Source of the DNA: Oleispirillum sp963668495
Lineage (GTDB): Bacteria > Pseudomonadota > Alphaproteobacteria > Rhodospirillales > Rhodospirillaceae
Reading direction: 5' to 3'
Assembly (NCBI GenBank): GCA_963668495.1
Contig: OY764545.1
Coordinates: 434,001 to 498,000 of the forward strand
DNA: 64,000 bases
The notes beneath the pieces are model-generated. The model had not been told where the DNA came from and did not search any database. It saw only the letters and a list, made by a program, of their open reading frames with translations. This document shows positions 34,287 through 43,827 of the stretch, one piece after another. The position numbers and the translations under genes were made by a program. The first letter of the stretch is position 1, and each line of letters begins with the position of its first letter.

Positions 34287-35741
34287 ATGCTGGATTATGG
34301 TTTTGACTTCACCACAACCTACCTTGACCTGCCTGATATTTTCTATACCCGCTTGCCACCAGTCCCCGTCGGCCAACCGGAACTGGTTTGCCTGAACACC
34401 CCATTGGCAAAGGAACTCGGGCTGGACTTTGCATCGGTCCCCGCACGAACCCTGTCCGAATTGTTTGCGGGCAATCTACAAATCGCCGACGCAACGCCCT
34501 TCGCCCAAGCCTATGCCGGGCATCAATATGCCCGCTTCACCATGCTTGGCGATGGACGGGCCTGTATTTTAGGGGAGCACAATACCCCTGACGGGCTAAG
34601 GTTCGATATCCAGTTCAAAGGCTCCGGCCAGACACCCTACTCCCGTCGCGGCGATGGACGGGCGGCTCTGGCGCCCATGCTGCGGGAATACATTATCAGC
34701 GAGGCCATGCATGCTTTGGGCATTGCAACAACCCGATCCTTAGCAGTGGTCCGCACCGGGGAAACCGTTGACCGAGACGGACCCGAACCCGGCGCCATTC
34801 TGACCCGGGTCGCATCATCCCACATCCGGGTCGGAACCTTTGAATTTGCAGCAGCACAGGGCAAACCACCGATCCTGCAAGCACTGTTTGACTACACGGC
34901 CCGCCGTCACATGCCCGAGGTTCTTCAAGCTGATAATCCGGCATTGGCGTTCTTGCGCGAGGTCATGAAACGGCAAGCAAACCTGATTGCAGACTGGATG
35001 CGGGTTGGCTTCATTCATGGCGTCATGAACACGGATAACATGACAATTTCCGGTGAAACCATCGATTATGGCCCCTGTGCATTTATGGATACCTATCATC
35101 CACAGACCGTATTCAGTTCCATTGACCATCACGGTCGCTATGCATTCGGCAATCAGCCATCCATTGCCCAGTGGAATCTGGCCCGACTGGCGGAAACGCT
35201 CCTGCCTTTAATCTCTGATACTTCGGTACAGGCCGTTCAACTTGCCGAAGAAGCCATTGCCGACTTCGAAGATCTAATCCATGATCAATGGCTTGCCATG
35301 ATGCGCGGAAAGCTCGGTCTGATTGGGTACGACCCGGATGATATCGGCCTCATATCCGAATTGTTGACCGTCATGCAAACCTATGGCTTGGACTATACCA
35401 ACACCTTCCATGATTTGCGGCACGACACCTGTATCGCAGCCGCACCCTATAGCAGCCGCGAATTCCGGGACTGGCATGAACACTGGACATTCCGCAAGCG
35501 CCAGCAAGGCACACCGGATAGTTTGTCACAAACCCTGATGCAAAGTCACAACCCGGTCATCATTCCGCGTAATCATTGGGTTGAACGCGCGTTAACCCAT
35601 GCCGAAGATGGAGACCTAACCCTGTTTAAAGAGTTATTGGCAGCACTGGCAAAGCCCTACACCGATGATCCAACCAAATCGAGTTTTAAGGCACCACCAC
35701 GCCCACAAGAGCGCGTGCACCAAACCTTTTGCGGTACGTAA
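34287..35741 (+). CDS. selO: SelO/YdiU protein adenylyltransferase (UPF0061)
   Basis: 484 aa, full length for the family. Pseudokinase-fold AMPylator: FAQAYAGHQYARFTMLGDGRA, the catalytic FKGSGQTPYSRRGDG with its Lys, VGFIHGVMNTDNMTISGE, and the metal-binding DYGPCAFMD. The C-terminus ends FCGT, keeping the penultimate-region Cys that replaces selenocysteine in eukaryotic SelO. It transfers AMP to Ser/Thr/Tyr of proteins, affecting redox responses. It is monocistronic. Confidence 0.95.
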   Translation: MLDYGFDFTTTYLDLPDIFYTRLPPVPVGQPELVCLNTPLAKELGLDFASVPARTLSELFAGNLQIADATPFAQAYAGHQYARFTMLGDGRACILGEHNTPDGLRFDIQFKGSGQTPYSRRGDGRAALAPMLREYIISEAMHALGIATTRSLAVVRTGETVDRDGPEPGAILTRVASSHIRVGTFEFAAAQGKPPILQALFDYTARRHMPEVLQADNPALAFLREVMKRQANLIADWMRVGFIHGVMNTDNMTISGETIDYGPCAFMDTYHPQTVFSSIDHHGRYAFGNQPSIAQWNLARLAETLLPLISDTSVQAVQLAEEAIADFEDLIHDQWLAMMRGKLGLIGYDPDDIGLISELLTVMQTYGLDYTNTFHDLRHDTCIAAAPYSSREFRDWHEHWTFRKRQQGTPDSLSQTLMQSHNPVIIPRNHWVERALTHAEDGDLTLFKELLAALAKPYTDDPTKSSFKAPPRPQERVHQTFCGT

Positions 35742-35866
35742 CCTTGCATAAATGTTACATTGTAAGAAATTCAACCTAATACCTAAGGACACGCCCCGGT
35801 TGATAAGTTACAATCAAAGCTCTTACACGTTTCTTTTATCCACTTAATTTACTTCAGAGACCCCTT

Positions 35867-36964
35867 ATGACCGATATTGACGCTACACAGCCCCTACCAG
35901 AGGGTGCTGCCCCGCCAGTTTCCCCGCCTGCGGCCTCTCCTTCCCCCGATTTTCAAAACATCAACTTCAACGGCACCGGCAAGGAATTCTTTGGCATCTG
36001 GATTTCCAACCTGTTTCTGTCCATCATCACCTTGGGTATTTACTCTACGTGGGCAAAAGTCCGGCGGATGAAATACTTTTATAACAACACATTCATTGAG
36101 GACTTCTCTTTGAATTATCATGCTACCGGCATGCAGTTGCTGAAGGGACGAATTGTCGCCATCGTCATTCTTGTCGTTTACAGCATCATCACCACGATGA
36201 TTCCAATTACGGCTATTCTCTTTTCCTTGGCCTTTCTTGTTGCGGCTCCGTGGATTATCAACCGTTCCCTTCGGTTTTCTGCCCGAATGACATCATGGCG
36301 TAATGTCCGCCTGAATTGGCATGGCACGTACCTGCGCAGCTTGGTGTACTTTTTGCTGGCTCCGATGATTTCCGTTTTATCCCTTGGCTTGCTGGTGCCA
36401 TGGGTTGCCCGGAACTATTACCGTTATTATGCCGAGGGGCACAGCTTTGGCGTTGAACGCTTTGTCACCAACACCAAGCTGTCCGACTATTATAAGGGCT
36501 TTTTTGTTGGGGCAGTATTACCTGCCATCGTTGCCTTTGCGCTGTGGCTCGGTTTATCGACCATCCAGAACCCCTATGCCATGCAGGGGCCCTATGGCAA
36601 TCCCATGCAGTATCAATTGATCCCGATTTGTTTGGTCGTCTTTTTCTTCCTGACCCAAATCATTTACGGGGCAATTTGCCGTAACATCCTGTTGCGCAAC
36701 ATGACGCTTGGCACGGCTGCGGAATTCAATTCCACCATGAAGCCTTTCCAATGGCTGTGGATTGAGCTTAGCAATGCGTTTGCCATCGTCTTCTCCCTTG
36801 GTCTGTTGATCCCATGGGCCATGGTTCGTCGCTATAAATACCTATCTGACAATACCAGCATTAACCTGAAAGACAGCGCGACCTTTGTTGATGAGCAAAC
36901 TGCTGCCATGGGTGCCTTTGGCGAAGAATTTGCTGATCTTGACGGTATTGAGATCGGAATTTAG
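35867..36964 (+). CDS. DUF898 (YjgN-like) membrane protein
   Basis: 365 aa. A proline-rich cytoplasmic N-terminus (about 30 residues) is followed by DUF898: FNGTGKEFFGIWISNLFLS, then TLGIYSTWAKVRRMKYFYNN, and a second copy of the pattern near residue 300. Seven or so membrane segments. The function of DUF898 is unknown. The next gene, an M48 metalloprotease, starts two bases after the stop. This two-gene pairing recurs in Gram-negatives. Confidence 0.9.
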   Translation: MTDIDATQPLPEGAAPPVSPPAASPSPDFQNINFNGTGKEFFGIWISNLFLSIITLGIYSTWAKVRRMKYFYNNTFIEDFSLNYHATGMQLLKGRIVAIVILVVYSIITTMIPITAILFSLAFLVAAPWIINRSLRFSARMTSWRNVRLNWHGTYLRSLVYFLLAPMISVLSLGLLVPWVARNYYRYYAEGHSFGVERFVTNTKLSDYYKGFFVGAVLPAIVAFALWLGLSTIQNPYAMQGPYGNPMQYQLIPICLVVFFFLTQIIYGAICRNILLRNMTLGTAAEFNSTMKPFQWLWIELSNAFAIVFSLGLLIPWAMVRRYKYLSDNTSINLKDSATFVDEQTAAMGAFGEEFADLDGIEIGI

Positions 36965-36966
36965 GT

Positions 36967-38034
36967 ATGAATTCCACCCATCACTTACAGGGGCAGTTTT
37001 TTCTGCCCCTGTCGTCCCAAAGCCAAGCGGCTCAGTTGACGATTGTTGTGACGGAGGCCATGCCTCCCACAATCTCCATTGCCTTGGAAGACGGTTCGTC
37101 CATACCGGATTTGGTGCTGGAGGACATGCAAGATTCGGGAGATTTCCATTTTCACAATGGTTACTACTTCCATCCTGATGCACCGCCCTCTACCGAAGTC
37201 CGCAACCTGTTCACCACCAAAAGGCAGCGTCGCATCCAATGGCTGGAGAATTTTTCTGCCCTGAAAGCCCTTGGCTTTGCCATCGGCTTGGTTTTGTTGG
37301 TCATAGGCCTGCGTTTTTCGATCCCGGTTATTGCCCATGGCTTGGCCTTAGCTGTTCCCGACCCAGTCGAACAAATGATCGGTCAACATACCTATGACAC
37401 CTTGAAATCTTTTGATTTCGAGGACAGCACCATTGCACCGGAACGGCAGGAAACCCTGCGGCAACGTGCGCAAGTCTTGGCCCGCAATGCCAATCTGGAC
37501 CCTGTGCCCGCCATTCTTTTCCACAAAAGCCCCATGTTCGGTGCCAATGCGCTGGCTCTGCCCGGTGGGCCAATTGTCTTAACCGATGATCTGGTCAACG
37601 GCCTGAAATCCGATGATGTTATTCTCGCGGTCATCGCTCATGAAATGGCACACGTTGAAAAACACCACGCCCTGCAACAGGTCTTCACCATCGCCGGGGC
37701 GGCTTTCATGGCATCGGTTGTCCTTGGCGTGGATGACAGCATTTTGGAGGAATTGACCGCCACAGTCATCAACGTTTGGGGATTTCAGAACAGCCGTAAA
37801 TTCGAACAAGAAGCGGACATGTTCGGAATTGAAATCCTGAAAACCAGCGCCATGTCGCCATCACTTATGCTGCAAGCCATTGAATCCCTTACAATCATGG
37901 ACTGTTCCAAATTGACGGGGGAAAAACGCCAAACCTGTGAGGCCAAAGCCAAATCACAAGAAACCGGATGGACAGCCTCTCACCCGGCGGCAAAAGACCG
38001 CCTGACCTACCTTCGCGCTGCGGCATCTCAATGA
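36967..38034 (+). CDS. M48 family metalloprotease
   Basis: 355 aa. It has a membrane segment near residues 100-125, then a peptidase M48 domain with the zinc motif HEMAH (in VIAHEMAHVEKHHAL, about 222-236) and the third ligand region EQEADMFGIEIL. It is probably an inner-membrane-anchored protease with the active site facing the periplasm. It is translationally linked to the DUF898 gene. Stop codon and terminator overlap. Confidence 0.9.
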   Translation: MNSTHHLQGQFFLPLSSQSQAAQLTIVVTEAMPPTISIALEDGSSIPDLVLEDMQDSGDFHFHNGYYFHPDAPPSTEVRNLFTTKRQRRIQWLENFSALKALGFAIGLVLLVIGLRFSIPVIAHGLALAVPDPVEQMIGQHTYDTLKSFDFEDSTIAPERQETLRQRAQVLARNANLDPVPAILFHKSPMFGANALALPGGPIVLTDDLVNGLKSDDVILAVIAHEMAHVEKHHALQQVFTIAGAAFMASVVLGVDDSILEELTATVINVWGFQNSRKFEQEADMFGIEILKTSAMSPSLMLQAIESLTIMDCSKLTGEKRQTCEAKAKSQETGWTASHPAAKDRLTYLRAAASQ

Positions 38035-38042
38035 TGCCGCAG
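38018..38042 (+). terminator. Terminator of the DUF898-M48 operon
   Basis: CTGCGGCATC (38018-38027) and GATGCCGCAG (38033-38042) form a perfect 10-bp stem with a five-base loop that covers the stop codon. TTTT follows six bases downstream. Confidence 0.7.
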
Positions 38043-38109
38043 ACATGTTTTCCTGTTGAATACATACGCACGGTTACATTATAACGCTCAATACCCGTTT
38101 CCCTAAGTC

Positions 38110-39234
38110 ATGAGCCAGCCCATGTCCCGTTTGTATTTGTCTGCCCTTTGTTTTGGCATTGGGCTCGCCCTGAGCCCTGCCCTTACCTTTGCCAAATCCC
38201 CTCGGGCCGTATCGGTTGTGGTCGACCCGGTGAAAACCGTAGCCTCGGCGGAAACCCGCCCCATACTGGGGCAGGTCGTGCCATTGCGCAGCGGACCAAT
38301 CGCCACCGATGTGGCCGGCATTGTGCAGTCTGTCCATGTTCGGGTCGGCGATGTAATCAAGGCCAATGATATCATTGCGGAACTGGACCCTGTTCCTTTG
38401 CAATTAAAGGCAGACATTGCACAGGCAGAAGCCTCCCTGCGGACTTCGGAAATGCAGCAAGCACGGGCAACTGAACGCACGGAACGCCATAAGCTGGAAC
38501 GTCTGGAAAAGCTGAAGGCCTCCGCCGCATTCACCAAATCCCGTTATGAAGACCAACACGACGCAACGGATTATGCCAAAGCCGCGGCACAGGCCGCTGC
38601 CGCCCAAAGGAATGTCGCCCTTGCCAATCAAAAATTGGCTGTGCGCAACCTGGACCGCGCCGTAATCCGGGCCCCCTATGATGCTGTCGTACTGGAGCGG
38701 GCAGTCTCCGCCGGTGCCTACGTCAAAGTCGGTGATGGTATCGTGACTTTGCTGGACCGTGGAGCCATTGAACTGGAAGCCGAGGTTCCCGCCGATTATC
38801 TGGGCCATTCCCACGTCATCGGGCTTGAGGTCGCAGCCCGCATTTCAGCCACTCATTCCCAAACTGCCCATATTCGTGCCGTATTGCCGCGCGAAAATCC
38901 CCGTACCCGCACCCGCACCGTTCGGTTTTCACTTGGCAAACTGCAACAGCACGTCCCGCTTGCGGTCAATCGTGTCGTAACCATCGACTTTCCCACTGGC
39001 TCCAGCAAACCATACCTGACAGTCGCAAAAGATGCTGTTATTCAGCGCAATGGCAGCCCGGTTGTCATGGTCGCCACTGATAAAGGGGCGCAGGCCCGAC
39101 CTGTCTCCCTTGGCGCAACCATCGGCAATCGCTTTGTTGTGAATGCCGGGCTGGAAGCCGGAGATTTGGCGGTTATCCGTGGCAATGAACGCCTGCAGGA
39201 TGGTGCGGCATTAAGCTATACGGTGGCACCATGA
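38110..39234 (+). CDS. RND efflux periplasmic adaptor (membrane fusion protein)
   Basis: 374 aa with a signal peptide (about residues 1-30). HlyD/AcrA-like order: a biotinyl-lipoyl half (VAGIVQSVHVRVGDVIKAND), a coiled-coil hairpin (ARATERTERHKLERLEKLK), the second lipoyl half (VIRAPYDAVVLERAVSAGAYVKVGD) and beta-barrel. The C-terminus overlaps the permease gene by four bases. It is not a lipoprotein. Together with the permease it exports drugs or other hydrophobic compounds; no outer-membrane channel gene is adjacent. Confidence 0.9.
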   Translation: MSQPMSRLYLSALCFGIGLALSPALTFAKSPRAVSVVVDPVKTVASAETRPILGQVVPLRSGPIATDVAGIVQSVHVRVGDVIKANDIIAELDPVPLQLKADIAQAEASLRTSEMQQARATERTERHKLERLEKLKASAAFTKSRYEDQHDATDYAKAAAQAAAAQRNVALANQKLAVRNLDRAVIRAPYDAVVLERAVSAGAYVKVGDGIVTLLDRGAIELEAEVPADYLGHSHVIGLEVAARISATHSQTAHIRAVLPRENPRTRTRTVRFSLGKLQQHVPLAVNRVVTIDFPTGSSKPYLTVAKDAVIQRNGSPVVMVATDKGAQARPVSLGATIGNRFVVNAGLEAGDLAVIRGNERLQDGAALSYTVAP

Positions 39235-42200
39235 ATCTGGTACGCGCATCGCTCCGTCACCCGGTGGTGGTTTTGGCCCTTGTCCTTGCCGCCATGCTGT
39301 TCGGCGGCGTCAGCTTAACCACCATTCCTGTACAGTTAACCCCTGATGTGGAACGCCCGGTCATTACCGTACGTACCAACTGGCCCGGAGCTGCCCCAGC
39401 GGATGTGGAACGGGAAATCATTACCCAACAGGAAAACGCCCTGAAAGGGGTCGATGGCCTACAGGACATGACCTCCGCTGCCCGCCGTGGCGGAGCCTCC
39501 ATAACCTTAGAGTTCGGGTTGGAAACCAACATGGCGGATGCCATGCTTGACGTATCCAACCGCCTCAATCAAATCAGCAGCTACCCCGATGAAGCCAAGG
39601 AACCGCGCCTTGACACCGCCGGGTCCGAAGACACCCCCATTGCCTCATTGGTATTGGAGCGTTTACCCGGCAATGAGCGGCCAATGACATCATACGGCGA
39701 TTTGGCTGACAACCGTATTGCCAATACATTGGAACGGGTTCCGGGTGTGGCATTGGTCAGGGTTTATGGCACCGGCGAGCGTCAGCTTCAGATCGAAATT
39801 GATCCGGTGCGATTGGCTATGTATCGGCTTTCAGTATCGGATGTGATTTCAGCCCTGCGCAACGCCAACATTTCCACCAGTGCCGGGTTCGTCAATGAAG
39901 GCAAACGCCGCTATCTGGTCCGCATTGACGGAGACCTCAACACAGTAGACCGGGTCACATCGGTCCTGTTGCGTAGTGAACGCAATGCTTTTGGCTTGCA
40001 ATCTGCCCGCATCACCGTCGGTGACATTGCCAACGTGAAATTCGGCTACGAAGACAGCCGCATGGTTCTGCGCAGCCTTGGTCAACCCGCCATGTCTATG
40101 TCGGTTCTGGCGGAAAGCCGCACCAATGTCATGGACACCATGGAACGGGTTCGGCAAGAAATTGACAAACTGAACGCAACCATATTGAAGAAAGAAGGCG
40201 TACACCTCGGCATTATCTATGACCAGACCGATTACGTACGTAACGCCATCGACCTTGTCCTGCAAAACGTCTACGTGGGCGGGGCATTGGCGGCCCTGAT
40301 TCTGCTGGCGTTCTTGCGATCGGGCCGGGCGACCTTGATCGTTTCCCTATCCATTCCGATTTCCATTATCGGGACATTCCTTGGCATGTCTTTGCTGGGG
40401 CGGTCATTAAACGTAATCTCCCTTGCCGGATTGGCTTTTGCCGTCGGCATGGTCGTGGATGCCGCAATCGTAGTGCTGGAGAACATTTTCCGCCACCGGG
40501 AGCTTGGCATGTCACGCGCACGTGCCGCAGAGGTCGGGGCCCGGCAAGTTTGGGAAGCTGTGCTGGTTTCCTCCCTGACTACGGTTGTCGTGTTCATCCC
40601 TTTGCTGTTGATGAAAGATGAAGTCGGTCAGCTATTTCGCGATATCGCCGTCGCAGTTGTGGTTTCCGTTTGTTTGTCCATGTTGGTGGCAATTACAGTC
40701 ATTCCCGTGCTGGCGCGACGTATTCTTGGTAAACGCCGGGAGAGCTCGTCCCTCCCGCCGTTACCCGTATTGGGGCCGATGGCTGGAGCAATCCAAAATG
40801 GGCTTATGCACCTGATCGCCATCATCACTGCCAAGCGTCGTACCGCCATACTGACTGTCGGTATCGTTGCCTGTTCATCCATTGCCTTGACCGCAACCCT
40901 AACGCCGAAACTGGAATACCTTCCCGAAGGCAACCGAAACATGGCCTTTGGTGCCGTGCGACCACCGCCCGGATATAATCTAGACATGGTCATGCAAATT
41001 GCAGATCGGATTGAAAATGCGGTGCGACCGCTGTGGGCTAAAAATACCGGGCCGGACTCTCTCCCCGGACAGCCTCCGAAAATAGAACATTTTTCATTCC
41101 GGGCCTTTGGCAGCGGCTATATCGAAGTCATCGCCACATCCGTTGATCCATCACGGGTCGCCGAATTGATTCCGGTGATGCGGAAACCGATTTTTGATGA
41201 ACCGGGAACCTATGGCTTCATGAGCCAGCCATCCTTGTTCAGCCGTCATGGCGGCGGAGCACGGGCCATTCTTGTCAATATCTCCGGCGATGATCTGGCA
41301 ACGTTGGCTGATGTGGCACGAACCCTTGCCGCCAAAATTGGGGACGTATTCCCACGGCGGGACGGATATCAATTGCAGCCACGCCCCGGACTTGAACTCG
41401 GCACACCGGAAATCCGCCTTCACCCTGATCCTGTGCGATTGCGCGACGCCGGGGTATCGGCCCGAGACTTTGCCTACAGCATCGATGTCTTTAACGACGG
41501 TATGCAGGTGTCAGAGCTAACCATCGGCAATGACCGCGTGGACCTGACCCTGAAAGCCCCCGATGCCTTGGCCTCTGCCACTCAAGATATTGGTAATTTG
41601 CCTGTGGTCACGGCGGATGGCACCATCGTTCCGGCCCGCAGTCTGGCAAATATCGAAATTACCGAAGGTCCGGCACAGATCCAGCATGTGGATGGCTTGC
41701 GGACTTTCTCATTACAAATTCGTCCGCCCGCGAATGTCCCGCTACAGGAAACTATTGAGCGGCTTGAACAAGAAGTTATTGCGCCAGTGCTGGAAGCAGG
41801 CATTCCCAAAAATGTTAACGTGGGCATCAGTGGTGTTGCCGGGAAACTGGACACCATCTGGACCGAATTGCTGTGGCAGTTGGCTTTGGCGGCCTGCATT
41901 GTCTTTTTGCTGATGGCGGCCCTATTCGGAAGCCTGCGCTATCCACTGATGATTATGGTCACCTTGCCCATTGCCTTTGCCGGAGGCATGGCCAGCCTAG
42001 GCATTTTGAATCTGTTCATCCACACGCCGCTGGATTTGCTCACGGCACTTGGTTTCGTCATCTTGATCGGGATTGTGGTCAACAATGCAATCTTGCTGGT
42101 CCACCAATCCCTTTATAATCACCGCCAAGAAGGTCTAAGCATGGTGGTTGCGGTGCGGGAAGCCACCCGCGCCCGCCTGCGTCCGATTTTCATGTCAACA

Positions 42201-42383
42201 CTCACCAGCCTGTTTGGCATGGCTCCATTGGTGCTGTTCCCCGGCGCGGGGTCGGAACTTTATCGTGGGCTTGGTGCCGTGGTTCTGGGCGGTTTGTTGC
42301 TGTCGATGATTATGACGCTTTTGGTGGTCCCGGCCCTGATGTGCCTGATCCCCGATGGAAAAGCCAAACGCAACCTGATCTAG
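39231..42383 (+). CDS. RND family efflux permease (AcrB/MdtC-like)
   Basis: 1,050 aa, full length. Family landmarks: VRTNWPGAAPADVEREI near the N-terminus, a TM4 segment GLAFAVGMVVDAAIVVLENI, and the second-half repeat VILIGIVVNNAILLVHQSLY. In TM4 there is only one Asp (VVDAA) where AcrB has two, so the proton-relay residues differ from AcrB. This pattern is known in some RND subfamilies. Inner-membrane pump driven by the proton gradient, with the adaptor as the overlapping upstream gene. Confidence 0.95.
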   Translation: MNLVRASLRHPVVVLALVLAAMLFGGVSLTTIPVQLTPDVERPVITVRTNWPGAAPADVEREIITQQENALKGVDGLQDMTSAARRGGASITLEFGLETNMADAMLDVSNRLNQISSYPDEAKEPRLDTAGSEDTPIASLVLERLPGNERPMTSYGDLADNRIANTLERVPGVALVRVYGTGERQLQIEIDPVRLAMYRLSVSDVISALRNANISTSAGFVNEGKRRYLVRIDGDLNTVDRVTSVLLRSERNAFGLQSARITVGDIANVKFGYEDSRMVLRSLGQPAMSMSVLAESRTNVMDTMERVRQEIDKLNATILKKEGVHLGIIYDQTDYVRNAIDLVLQNVYVGGALAALILLAFLRSGRATLIVSLSIPISIIGTFLGMSLLGRSLNVISLAGLAFAVGMVVDAAIVVLENIFRHRELGMSRARAAEVGARQVWEAVLVSSLTTVVVFIPLLLMKDEVGQLFRDIAVAVVVSVCLSMLVAITVIPVLARRILGKRRESSSLPPLPVLGPMAGAIQNGLMHLIAIITAKRRTAILTVGIVACSSIALTATLTPKLEYLPEGNRNMAFGAVRPPPGYNLDMVMQIADRIENAVRPLWAKNTGPDSLPGQPPKIEHFSFRAFGSGYIEVIATSVDPSRVAELIPVMRKPIFDEPGTYGFMSQPSLFSRHGGGARAILVNISGDDLATLADVARTLAAKIGDVFPRRDGYQLQPRPGLELGTPEIRLHPDPVRLRDAGVSARDFAYSIDVFNDGMQVSELTIGNDRVDLTLKAPDALASATQDIGNLPVVTADGTIVPARSLANIEITEGPAQIQHVDGLRTFSLQIRPPANVPLQETIERLEQEVIAPVLEAGIPKNVNVGISGVAGKLDTIWTELLWQLALAACIVFLLMAALFGSLRYPLMIMVTLPIAFAGGMASLGILNLFIHTPLDLLTALGFVILIGIVVNNAILLVHQSLYNHRQEGLSMVVAVREATRARLRPIFMSTLTSLFGMAPLVLFPGAGSELYRGLGAVVLGGLLLSMIMTLLVVPALMCLIPDGKAKRNLI

Positions 42384-42392
42384 GGTCAGGTC

Positions 42393-42899
42393 CTATGGCT
42401 TTTGCGGCAACGGCGGTGCGTGGTCTTTGAAAAATTCCATGAATAGCGGCGGCCCAATATCCAAGTGGGACCGTTCCTGGCTATGAGGAACAACGTGGGC
42501 CATTCGGATATCGGGATGCTCACGGACAAGGGCACGGGCAATTTTCTGGGCAGCCTTGTCACGTTTCTCGCAGTGGTCCAGAAAGTACAGATGAATACCC
42601 GGAGAACCTCCGTGGTCAGACCAACTGAGGTAAACCATGTACTTGTCGAAGGCAGCAATGGTGTCTCGAACGATGTAGGCTGCCCTTTTGTCAAATTGCG
42701 GCGCAATACGTTGAGGGCTGTAGTCGATCCAAATACGGCAATCATCAAAATTGTATTTGGGGCGATAGTCGATGAAATGCTCCTTAACTTCATAACCCAT
42801 ATGTACCGGCGATGGCTGCATCAGCTTAAAGCCCAGAACCCCCAGCCCGAACATAAGCCCCATGATCAACACCACCCACGTTTTGGCAAAAACATACAT
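42393..42899 (-). CDS. Membrane-anchored protein of unknown function, paralog B
   Basis: 168 aa: an N-terminal membrane anchor (residues about 9-28), then a soluble domain. It shares a clear pattern with the next gene upstream: RPKYNFDDCRIWIDYSPQR here against RPKYERSKCEVWIDYRPQR there, KYMVYLSWSDHGGSPGIHLYF against KYMLFFSYTDMGGTPGLHLMF, and a cysteine in both (DHCEK/DFCED). I recognise no family. It is probably periplasmic. It sits 17 bases after its paralog, so the two form a tandem unit. Confidence 0.75.
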   Translation of the reverse strand: MYVFAKTWVVLIMGLMFGLGVLGFKLMQPSPVHMGYEVKEHFIDYRPKYNFDDCRIWIDYSPQRIAPQFDKRAAYIVRDTIAAFDKYMVYLSWSDHGGSPGIHLYFLDHCEKRDKAAQKIARALVREHPDIRMAHVVPHSQERSHLDIGPPLFMEFFKDHAPPLPQKP

Positions 42900-42916
42900 G
42901 TTCCATTCGACCCTAT

Positions 42917-43471
42917 TTATTTCTGCTGTGGATCAACATACAGACCACTTAGCGCATCGGGACGAACGTACTGATCGCGATCTGTTGTGTGGCGAACAGC
43001 CTGAGCTTCGGTAATGTAAGGGTGGCGCGTTACAAGCTGGTGCGCAATCTCATTGCCTAGTTCCATGGTGTCTTCACAGAAGTCTGCAAACATGAGGTGA
43101 AGCCCTGGCGTGCCCCCCATATCCGTGTACGAAAAAAACAACATATACTTGTTAACCTTGAGCACCGCGTGTTCAACAATCGAGAGCATACGCAAATCAT
43201 AGATTGAGGCATGCGGATTTAAAGACTTCTGATTTCTTTGAGGCCGATAATCAATCCAGACCTCACATTTTGACCGCTCATATTTGGGCCTAAAGTCGGC
43301 GTCATAATACGTACGAACATCTTGATCGTTATAGGTAGGCTGTGGGGAAGGCTGGAGCCAATAAGCCACCGCCACCCCCATCACGGCAAGGACGAAAGCC
43401 AAAATCCAGAAATGAGCTTTCTTTATATAGAGCACAAACCATTCCAAACTTACTTGTTGCATTCGCCCCAT
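42917..43471 (-). CDS. Membrane-anchored protein of unknown function, paralog A
   Basis: 184 aa; an alternative start nine bases later has GGGGCGA upstream. N-terminal anchor (about residues 17-37) and a soluble domain homologous to the following gene (shared WIDY, GG(S/T)PGLHL and central Cys motifs). Conserved Asp/Tyr/Cys positions suggest a binding or catalytic role, but none is identifiable. The C-terminus is polar (PQQK). Tandem duplication is the simplest explanation. Confidence 0.75.
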   Translation of the reverse strand: MGRMQQVSLEWFVLYIKKAHFWILAFVLAVMGVAVAYWLQPSPQPTYNDQDVRTYYDADFRPKYERSKCEVWIDYRPQRNQKSLNPHASIYDLRMLSIVEHAVLKVNKYMLFFSYTDMGGTPGLHLMFADFCEDTMELGNEIAHQLVTRHPYITEAQAVRHTTDRDQYVRPDALSGLYVDPQQK

Positions 43472-43827
43472 ACTGTGCGCCTAAAAATGGGTCTCAGCTA
43501 CCCTCAAGATGGACAATATAGCCTCCCGAGTTTCCATTCCGGCTTTCGTGCGACATAAAACTAACCGTAACTTGCCAGCCATATGGAACAGTACCAAATG
43601 ACTCGACACGAGTTTGCGATCCACTCCAAATAGAGGAAAAAGTCAACGCCTCTATTGGTGTGTCCGCATTGCTCAAGGTAGCGGTGAGGCAGTGACGCTT
43701 ACGCCATCGAACATGCCAAAGTTTTTGTCAGGCTTTTCTCAAAAAGCCGTCTTTCTTTTCAATGTGTGCAGTCCACAGAAAGAATGACTGGACAACGAGG
43801 GCGGAAAACCGCAGTGTGCGGGCCACT
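43472..43827. other. Intergenic region between the tandem paralogs and the helicase
   Basis: 356 bases. A minus-strand open frame (about 43494-43676, TTG start) encodes polar residues including VPYGWQVTVSFMSHESRNG but has no ATG or ribosome site. I do not call it a gene. No hairpin or known operator was recognised. Confidence 0.4.

Noticed and set aside
43494..43676. Minus-strand open frame of about 60 codons upstream of the tandem paralogs
   Set aside because: TTG start only, no ribosome site, no recognisable family; not called as a gene.
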